From Brachynemurus nebulosus (taxonomy: Eukaryota; Arthropoda; Insecta; Neuroptera; Myrmeleontidae): 64,000 nucleotides of DNA. The notes under the pieces are model-generated. The model was not told the origin of the DNA. It made no database searches and saw only the letters and a program-made list of their open reading frames with translations. Position numbers and translations under genes: made by a program. Below are positions 58,860 to 64,000 of this stretch, in pieces. The stretch is taken from the NCBI GenBank assembly GCA_035578155.1, contig JAPWDM010000006.1, positions 12,292,305 to 12,356,304 of the forward strand, written 5' to 3'. The first letter of the stretch is position 1, and every line of letters starts with the position of its first letter.

Positions 58860-61738
58860 ATGGGCCACAAGTAAAACAGTGATTGTTTCTTATAGGTCAT
58901 AAAACGTGTAATGAAATCTGTTATGGTCGAAAGTGTAATGAAAACGGTAATTCTTTGACATTGATATTGATACAATGTTAAAATGAACGCTAGTGGTGAC
59001 GAGATAGATTCAACTCGGTATGTACATATAGTAAGGATGGAGCAGCATGTCACTATTGAGAATTCTGATATTTTTTATAAATTTTTTCGTTAATAGTAAT
59101 AAAAATAAATATATTTTTTTGCATATTAAAAATATTCTTACATTTAAACTAATATTTACATTCAGTAAAAATTAGATAAAAATAACTTTACTTTCATTAT
59201 TATTACCTATCTATTAATTAATTTCTGTTCCTTTCAGACTAGGTACAAAAATTCAACTCTGGAAATCAAAGTAAATTTTAAAATTAAAACAATTTAAATG
59301 ATATTTAAACATTTATACTATTTCAGAGGTAACCGTCTAACTAAAAATATTTATACGGATGATTTTGATGTAACCGAATTATTAAACTGAAACCTATTTT
59401 GGCTTTTTATGGATTCTGGACCAACACCAAAATTACTAGCGTCTTGATCTTGCCTTTGCTTATCACTAAATCGATATTTACCAAATTATAATAATACGTT
59501 TAAATTCGGAACTCTTGTAGACCGTTTCAACTTATTACACTGCTTAAATGCCGTACAAACGTGGGCTACCTGTATCACACACAGACAACTGTAATGTTGT
59601 AAATAATAAAGTTTATTGTTGACAAACAGTTACATATCCTGGTTACAACAATTACAAATAATATTATGTTTTTTGTAAAACACAATAAACCATATCTACC
59701 CACTTAGTAAAGTCGTCTAACGCAATTAATATGTAAAACGACATCTAATAATTTGTGTATGTATTATTTGTACGGTGTATTTAAGTACTTAGTTTCCGAA
59801 CATTGATATTTCAAATATTGTCGCGGAATATTAATTAGTCACATGTCTGTCGTTCTGTCTGTTACACTGACATATGACTGGTGTGGAAATGTATAAACAA
59901 TGATTTATGGTTTTTTACAGTTTCATTGTACATAAGTACGGGCGGGGTCCGTATTCTTCCGTCACGTACGTCATGTACGTCACGTATAGAAGAAAAATAA
60001 CAATGAAATCATTTTAAAGCGATTTTTTGTCCTCAAAAGGAAATTTTAAAATTCTCAATATTTATGAATTGTTATTTTTCTAAAACTTGGATAAAGTTTT
60101 TCTTTTTATTTGGTCGGAAAAATAAGGCGTTACATCACTTTGAGGAAAAAATTTTTCTCACTTTTTTATTGGTTCTAGAATGACATTTAGAAGAAATTAT
60201 AACTCTGGAAATATTTTAAAAATCGTTTTGAATTCAATAATTTCTGAAATGACTTTGAACGGTTGAAAATGTTTAGAAACGCCGTATTATTTTGGAATCT
60301 TTCAGTTTGGTCAATAAATTGTTTTTATGACTTCATTTCCGTAACGTATACCTCATAATATCTCACATTATATTGGTTTTTCTCCAAACTACACGTTTTT
60401 TTTAAAACGGTGGACAAGATAACCCCCGCAATTTTCGTCCGATTGATTTGAAATTTCACCCGCGGCGGCTTCTTAGAGAAATCGTCTAAATGACGAAAAA
60501 GCAATTTTTTATTTTCTGACTGCTATCTGAAAATTATTATTATGTTTCCCACCATGAACCTCCTCGGAAAGAGCGTCTGTGTTTGATCTGCGCCCGCGCC
60601 GCCATTTTGTTTTGTAAGTTGGGTGAAAAATTTTTTTTTATGGACCCCATGATATCACGAATAATATACTCTAAAAAGTTTTATATTGATAGCGTTATTC
60701 ATTTCGGACAGAAAACTTTTCGAATAAAATCATCTTTTCTGACATTTCAAAGTAACGTAACCCCTTAACCTTCTACAACCCTTTACAAATGCCTTCTTAA
60801 ACACAATCATACGATAACAAAAATTATGTAAATCCACTCTACTCACTGTTGCGATTACAAAAACCGGTCAAAAATAAAAATAAAAAAAAATGTTGAAAAT
60901 ATTTTCATTATATATAAATGTTGACAGACAGACCCGAAGAATAGTGCGCGGATGGACCACGCCGCGCGGACAGACGGACGCACGGACCCGCGACCTACAT
61001 ATATACATAATTTTGATTGATTATTTATTCGCAAAGATGATATAATAAATAATGTGAGATAGATAGCGATGGATCTAGTGGGGCGATGAATACATTAGAA
61101 TGAAATAGAATTATAATATTTGTGGTATTTTTTTGTGGTATGTACAATGTACATGCATATAGTTGTTCAGTTAGCAATGGTCAGTGGGAAGCTGTCAGCA
61201 TTGTTTGTCGGTCTTCAGGCATGTAAATAGATAATAGCACCATGACAGACTTCTTTGAAATCATGACAAGCAATGCTTACATACATATATGCATGTATTC
61301 TCCGCTGACTGAGCCAAGCCATACATACACATATATAATATGTATGTAAGGTTATGTGTAGAATTTAATTTAAAATTCTTCTTTATTTATTATTTTTATG
61401 TTTTTAAATTTAGAAAAAATTACGTTTAATATTTCCGGTGTAAGTCACTTGTCATAAAATACGTCAATTTACGTCAAGAACAAAACAAGAAATGAAAAAA
61501 AACTGACTATGGGTGCATCAACTAACCCGAATGGTATCCGTAAAAACCCTTATGCCCTTCATTTACCGTAATGCCCTTCATTTACGTAAAAAGTGGCTCA
61601 GATCCTCAAAAATTCATGTAAACGCGTGTCTCAAAGAGTAGAAGTTCTAAATAATGCCAATTTCGTCCCATCTTTACTGTTAAGTCTCAAAAAATTTATT
61701 CATTTATCAATTTAACTCTAACAAAGAGGGGTCCAGGT
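58860..61738. other. AT-rich DNA with small GC-rich or ACGT-rich patches
   Basis: An ACGT-rich cluster lies at 59960-59987. 60935-61000 is GC-rich with GACAGACGGACGCACGGAC. A 16-bp direct repeat (ATGCCCTTCATTTAC) lies at about 61552-61588. No gene is recognised. Confidence 0.45.
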
Positions 61739-61746
61739 ATAGTCGG

Positions 61747-62163
61747 TAGTGATGAGCAAATGCAAGACCAAGACCAAGACTTGGCAGTCTTGGTCTTGGT
61801 CTTGTTCTTGCATTAAGAGTCTTGGTATTGGTCTTGCTAGAGCAGTTTGAGACTTGGTCTTGGTCTTGGTATTGCTAAAGAATCTTGCACTTTCTTGCAT
61901 TTTTTTATTAGCGAATTTATTCCTTCTAAAATCAGAATTTTCTCTCTTTACGGTATTAATTATACTTTTAAACTGTTTAAATAATTTGGCAAGTCTTGCT
62001 TTTTTCTTGCTATTGTCCTGGTTTTGCTCACTTGAGTCTTGGTATTGGTTTTGCAACCATACTTATAGTCTTGGTCTTGATCTTGCTCTTGGTATACAGT
62101 GTCTTGGTCTTGGTCTTGGTCTTGCAAAAAATGCAAGACCAAGACTAATTTTGCTCTTTACTA
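61747..62163. mobile_element. hAT-like MITE of the CAAGAC-hexamer family, copy 3
   Basis: Ends TAGTGATGAGCAAA and, inverted, TAGTAAAGAGCAAAA are flanked by ATAGTCGG (61739-61746) and ATGGTCGG (62164-62171), seven of eight identical. The core shared with copy 1 (ACTTTCTTGCATTTTTTTAT and its complement) shows this copy is in the opposite orientation. Confidence 0.85.
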
Positions 62164-62171
62164 ATGGTCGG

Positions 62172-62530
62172 CAACGATTTCAATCAAATTTCGTCTACTA
62201 ATACAGCATAATATCAGTAGTAAGATATAATCAATTTATTTAGTATGTTTGACATAATTAATAAATAGTTATTAAAAAAATAAATAAATAATTAATTACA
62301 CTTGTACCGGGATTCGAACCTGGTACCCTACTATCCACGCTCTACCATCACGCTACAGGTTCTTCGGTTGAGAATGCTAAATAACTTGATTATATCTTAC
62401 CTACATATATTTTTGTTCAAATTTTAAATAAAAATATTTCTTGTGTTTTTAAAAGGTGGACCTTAATATTGTAAATTTTTAATACTGATATTATTCGCTA
62501 CTAGCAGACAAAATTTGATTGAAATCGTTG
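62172..62530. mobile_element. Foldback element carrying a tRNA-like sequence
   Basis: Outer arms 62172-62218 and 62484-62530 are inverted and agree at 41 of 47 positions (CAACGATTTCAATCAAATTT at the tip). An inner perfect 15-bp pair, GTAAGATATAATCAA (62220-62234) and its complement (62386-62400), encloses the tRNA-like sequence. The left arms are contiguous, while the right arms are separated by 83 nt, suggesting a later insertion there. GGTCGGCAA recurs at 62166 and about 62566 outside the element. Confidence 0.6.
62300..62362 (-). pseudogene. tRNA-like sequence with an exact B box
   Basis: On the minus strand the B box is GGTTCGAATCC and the A-box position reads TAGCGTGATGG, one base off consensus. 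The T-stem CCAGG/CCCGG has one mismatch. The acceptor ends hardly pair and the region between the boxes is about 8-9 nt short, so no anticodon arm of normal size fits. It is a tRNA-derived relic or SINE head rather than a tRNA gene. Confidence 0.55.
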
Positions 62531-63145
62531 ACGATCATACCTGCAGAACCTCTCCTTGTAAGATTGGTCGGCAAACTGAATAAAATTATACAAAGTAGTT
62601 ATAACTTTAAATATTATTTCAAAATTTAAATAAAACTTTTTGACTGGCTATATAACTCTTTAAAGTTACCGATTTTTTGAATCTGTTTAAAAATTTACTA
62701 GTAGGAAGACAAAAAAGTCTCACTTTAAAGTTTAATATTTCGTAAACGGGACCGCAAAATTGGAAATACCTAATAAAAGGAACCTCAATCTCATTTTACG
62801 AACCCTTTGAATGAAGCAATGTACCTTAAAAGGTGTGTAGAAATTCTGAAAGTCTGACCAAACTATGAGAAACGATTCATTACTTCATTAAAGTCCATCA
62901 GTTGAATTGATGCACAGATGTTACTAGTCTTTGTTAATAACCGCACAAGATATTACTTACGTGAACGTGCAACATCTTCTCCGTCGATGCACTAGGTGGC
63001 TAGGTAGCTAGGTAGCCGTTGGTGTTGGTTGGTTTGGTGCAGTGCCGTACTCTCCCTTTCCAGGAACAACGAGACAAAAACGAGAGTATCCGGTTCTATT
63101 CAACTATTACGATAATATTACTTACATTTCATTACACATATAATG
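62531..63145. other. Non-coding DNA with a short tandem repeat
   Basis: GCTAGGTG/GCTAGGTA units lie at about 62997-63017 in a slightly GC-rich patch (62960-63080). No gene is seen. Confidence 0.45.
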
Positions 63146-63350
63146 TACAGTGTCTTTCATAACGTTCACACCGTACGGGAAAATTTTTTTTACTTTTTGA
63201 AAAGTATTTTGGTGGGGTGTATCGGTTGAAATGAAAAAGTAGCCAAACATATCCCTCCCCACGCTTACTATTTGGCGGGAAATCGAAAAAAATTCGTTTC
63301 GCTATAAAAAAACACGTCCCTAGTGGTACAAACTTTATGAAGACACTGTA
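63146..63350. mobile_element. TACAGTGTCTT Tc1/mariner-like MITE
   Basis: Ends TACAGTGTCTTTCATAA and, inverted, TACAGTGTCTTCATAAAG. The flanks continue the symmetry as ATAATG on both sides. It is 205 bp long. The 73-codon minus-strand frame covering it is a product of the repeat ends. Confidence 0.7.
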
Positions 63351-63636
63351 CATTATGTACGTAATATGATGTAATTATTATCTAGGTATATGAAATTATA
63401 GAGTATTTTAGATCAGTTTTTTCTTCAGTTACCTAATGTTTTTTTTTCTTTTTTTTTATGTGATATAGCTGACTACACGGATTTGATTGTGATAACACTT
63501 TTATAGTAAAAAAAAAAATGTTACACTGATAATTGATGCAATGGTGATAGATTGTTTTATCAAATGTGTGTCCTCAATTTTTTCTATTAAAAATACTTTT
63601 TTAATGCTTCCATTATCTACTACATTGGTGTTCCGC
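63351..63636. other. AT-rich spacer
   Basis: Nothing recognised. Confidence 0.5.
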
Positions 63637-63640
63637 TTAA

Positions 63641-64000
63641 GGTGGTTGGTCGATAAAACGATTTTTGCAAAGGATTTTAACGAAACTTTTCTAGATATTT
63701 ATTTAATTCAATACCAATAATACGAGCCCTTACCGAAAAAAAAAATTGACCACCCTAATTTTGAGAAGAACGATTTCAAAGTTTTGTAATTTTAACACTC
63801 TTATGGGAAAACTCTTTTCTTTTTTTTGAATAAAATGAAAACGTGTCAAAGGAATTTGATAAAAATTTAATATGTTATAAAATACAAAGTTACAAACCAT
63901 ATTTAATAAGAAATAAAAATTATTCACTACGCCGTTTTTTAAAAATAATTTATAAATATTATTTTATAACGTTTTTACAACGCTCTTTCAACAATGTTTT
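63641..64000. mobile_element. GGTRGTTGGT element, TTAA target, cut by the window edge
   Basis: It begins GGTGGTTGGTCGATAAAAC after TTAA (63637-63640) and is collinear with 55141-56092 without the R1 insert. The right end lies beyond the window. Confidence 0.65.

Noticed and set aside
62166..62574. GGTCGGCAA direct repeat as the target duplication of the tRNA-bearing foldback element
   Set aside because: The right copy lies about 35 bp beyond the outer arm, and the left copy overlaps the hAT target duplication, so the assignment is not safe.
1..64000. CRISPR arrays, rRNA genes, telomeric TTAGG arrays, bacterial operons
   Set aside because: Looked for and not seen; the spaced repeats present are dispersed or simple-sequence repeats.

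Overview
The window reads as a piece of an AT-rich arthropod genome, most likely an insect. The reasons are the low GC content, abundant ACATATGTATGT-type and (TA)n, (GT)n, (GTCA)n microsatellites, Penelope-like retroelement remnants, and short non-autonomous DNA transposons with TTAA, TA or 8-bp target duplications. The order cannot be fixed from the sequence. No complete protein-coding gene, rRNA, CRISPR array, operon or bacterial signal is visible. The longest open frame is 169 codons and is broken by a transposon. The window behaves like intergenic DNA or a very large intron that has become a deposit of nested mobile elements.

The content is best read as repeat families seen several times, so that one copy serves as the empty-site control for another. 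(1) hAT-like miniature elements (MITEs) with TAG/CAG ends and 8-bp target duplications: 7063-7436, 39546-39947 and 61747-62163 (one family packed with CAAGAC/GTCTTG hexamers), 17575-17731, 23266-23462, 23576-23752 and 58632-58859. (2) piggyBac-like elements flanked by TTAA: 27814-28620, 41375-42210, 48117-48772, 53531-54193, 55141-56092 and 63641 to the window end. (3) TA-flanked Tc1/mariner-like MITEs, including a CAGGGTGT family at 47047, 49458, 49681 and 53313. (4) Penelope-like element remnants at 1631-2173 and 43562-44135. The first keeps a 62-codon GIY-YIG endonuclease fragment; the second contains a 58-nt-arm palindrome between 10-bp direct repeats. (5) Families without a confident class, called R1 to R7 here.

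Three tRNA-like sequences carry Pol III A/B-box motifs (16399-16471, 42857-42920, 62300-62362). Two of them lie inside inverted-repeat elements of about 180 bp, an arrangement I do not recognise as a described transposon class.

Layout: 1-7 kb holds Penelope debris and a TAGTCGAC foldback element split by R3. 7-16 kb holds hAT, R3, R2 and R1 copies. 16-19 kb has the first tRNA-bearing element, the MITE-split ORF and the most GC-rich block, a candidate promoter or first exon at 18.1-18.4 kb. 23-29 kb has two hAT MITEs, the R5 hairpin and a TTAA element. 31-34 kb has nested R1 and an inverted R5 copy. 39-44 kb has hAT, R4 with a nested TTAA element, a tRNA-like sequence and Penelope. 45-56 kb is the most heavily nested stretch. 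57-64 kb has R4 with nesting, hAT copies, the second tRNA-bearing foldback and a TTAA element cut by the window edge.

Short GC-richer islands (for example near 2.65, 16.2, 18.3, 32.3, 38.9, 43.2, 46.3, 54.7, 57.2, 60.0, 61.0 and 63.0 kb) stand out from the AT-rich background. They are the best candidates for regulatory DNA or non-coding exons of a gene whose coding exons lie outside. A few isolated ORFs look protein-like but match nothing I can name.
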